Assembly: GCA_051649785.1 (NCBI GenBank)
Contig: JBOFHT010000030.1
Coordinates: 1 to 14,421, forward strand
Reading direction: 5' to 3'
From: JBOFHT01 sp051649785
GTDB taxonomy: Archaea; Methanobacteriota; Methanobacteria; Methanobacteriales; Methanobacteriaceae
Length of the DNA stretch: 14,421 bases
In this document: in pieces, positions 14,210 through 14,421 of the stretch
Numbering within the stretch: the first letter of the stretch is position 1
Layout of the letters: the number at the start of each line of letters is the position of its first letter
Translations under genes and position numbers: made by a program
Notes under the pieces: model-generated
Database searches by the model: none
What the model saw: only the letters and a program-made list of their open reading frames with translations
What the model was told of the DNA's origin: nothing

Positions 14210-14254
14210 AAATAGCTAGTTTTTTTATTTTTTATTTTTTTATTCATTCTATTT
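14210..14254 (+). terminator. T-tract terminator after htpX
   Basis: Several T runs (TTTTTTT, TTTTTT, TTTTTTT), interrupted by single A's, follow the htpX stop by under 20 bases. Runs of T on the coding strand are the usual archaeal termination signal. No stable hairpin is needed or seen. Confidence 0.55.
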
Positions 14255-14332
14255 TTCTATTTCATATCTATTTTTAGTCAATATAACATAGTTATTTTTA
14301 GTAATGCTTCAGATCAACCATTCTTTTTTGAT

Positions 14333-14358
14333 CAAACTTTTTATCACAAAAAAGTTTG
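14333..14358 (-). terminator. Hairpin terminator after the right-edge minus-strand gene
   Basis: CAAACTTTTT (14333-14342) pairs perfectly with AAAAAGTTTG (14349-14358) around a 6-base loop. It begins three bases past the minus-strand stop TAA (14364-14362). A GATCAA/TTGATC inverted repeat (about 14312-14333) lies just beyond and overlaps its edge. The position suggests termination of the minus-strand gene, converging with htpX. Confidence 0.55.
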
Positions 14359-14361
14359 GGG

Positions 14362-14421
14362 TTATCTCTTAGCATATTCTAATGCCTTTTTACCTAAATC
14401 AGTTATTGCATATAATCTTCC
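14362..14421 (-). CDS. C-terminus of a probable winged-helix transcription regulator (partial)
   Basis: Nineteen codons run from the window edge to TAA at 14364-14362 on the minus strand and read GRLYAITDLGKKALEYAKR. The GRLYAITDLGKKAL part matches the wing and last helix of PadR/MarR/ArsR-like winged-helix proteins, where a strand ending in -Y-x-I/L-T is followed by G-K/R-x-A/L. The start and the DNA-recognition helix lie outside the window, so subfamily and target are unknown. A hairpin terminator follows the stop at once. Confidence 0.65.
   Translation of the reverse strand, partial: GRLYAITDLGKKALEYAKR

Noticed and set aside
1..14421. tRNA, rRNA, CRISPR array, transposon or defence island
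   Set aside because: No GC-rich structured RNA gene, regularly spaced repeat-spacer pattern, transposase or toxin-antitoxin pair was seen on either strand. The only multi-copy repeats are the short tandem ones listed.

Overview
The window looks like chromosomal DNA of a methanogenic archaeon of the Methanobacteriaceae, most likely Methanobrevibacter or a close relative. The DNA is very AT-rich, with Asn-rich linkers inside proteins. It carries an archaeal clamp loader gene pair (rfcS-rfcL), a PIN-ATPase-KH protein of archaeal type, a stand-alone FwdC/GXGXG-type protein and a secreted parallel beta-helix protein, and its ribosome binding sites are of the AGGTGAT type. The genus is inferred from gene content and composition, because no rRNA or tRNA gene is present.

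Layout. At the left edge is the last codon stretch of an unidentified + strand gene (2-52). Then, all on +, come a PIN-ATPase-KH protein (131-2224), a TIM-barrel sugar isomerase/AP-endonuclease-2 family protein (2258-3088), a phenylacetate-CoA ligase family enzyme (3188-4492), a tandem ACT-domain protein (start corrected to 4622), shikimate dehydrogenase aroE (5122-6030), a perfect two-copy 84-bp tandem duplication (6033-6193) and an unrecognised Asn-rich protein (6198-7055). Converging on these from the right, on -, is the clamp loader operon: rfcS (start corrected to 9496), then rfcL (start corrected to 8530). Next on - is a secreted beta-helix protein (9792-11300), with a hairpin over its stop codon. 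A divergent promoter region leads into a 132-bp tandem repeat that is in frame with a FwdC-like protein (11955-12956). The last complete gene is an HtpX-type membrane zinc protease (start corrected to 13233). At the right edge, on -, is the C-terminus of a probable winged-helix regulator (14362-14421) with its own terminator hairpin.

How the genes fit together. The aryl-CoA ligase, ACT protein and AroE suit aromatic amino acid metabolism: de novo synthesis through shikimate, plus salvage of aryl acids via aryl-CoA, with ACT sensing. RfcS and RfcL form the PCNA loader, and RfcL ends in a PCNA-binding motif. The remaining genes look like housekeeping or surface functions with no shared pathway.

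No obvious defence system, CRISPR array, IS element or prophage is present. The most unusual signals are a textbook EF-hand calcium-binding loop inside the HtpX protease, the in-frame, C-poor 132-bp tandem repeat ahead of the FwdC-like gene, the perfect 84-bp leader duplication and the unassigned 285-residue protein. Four gene starts (rfcS, rfcL, htpX, ACT) are corrected because the longest-ORF start codon is part of a Shine-Dalgarno sequence or a hairpin.
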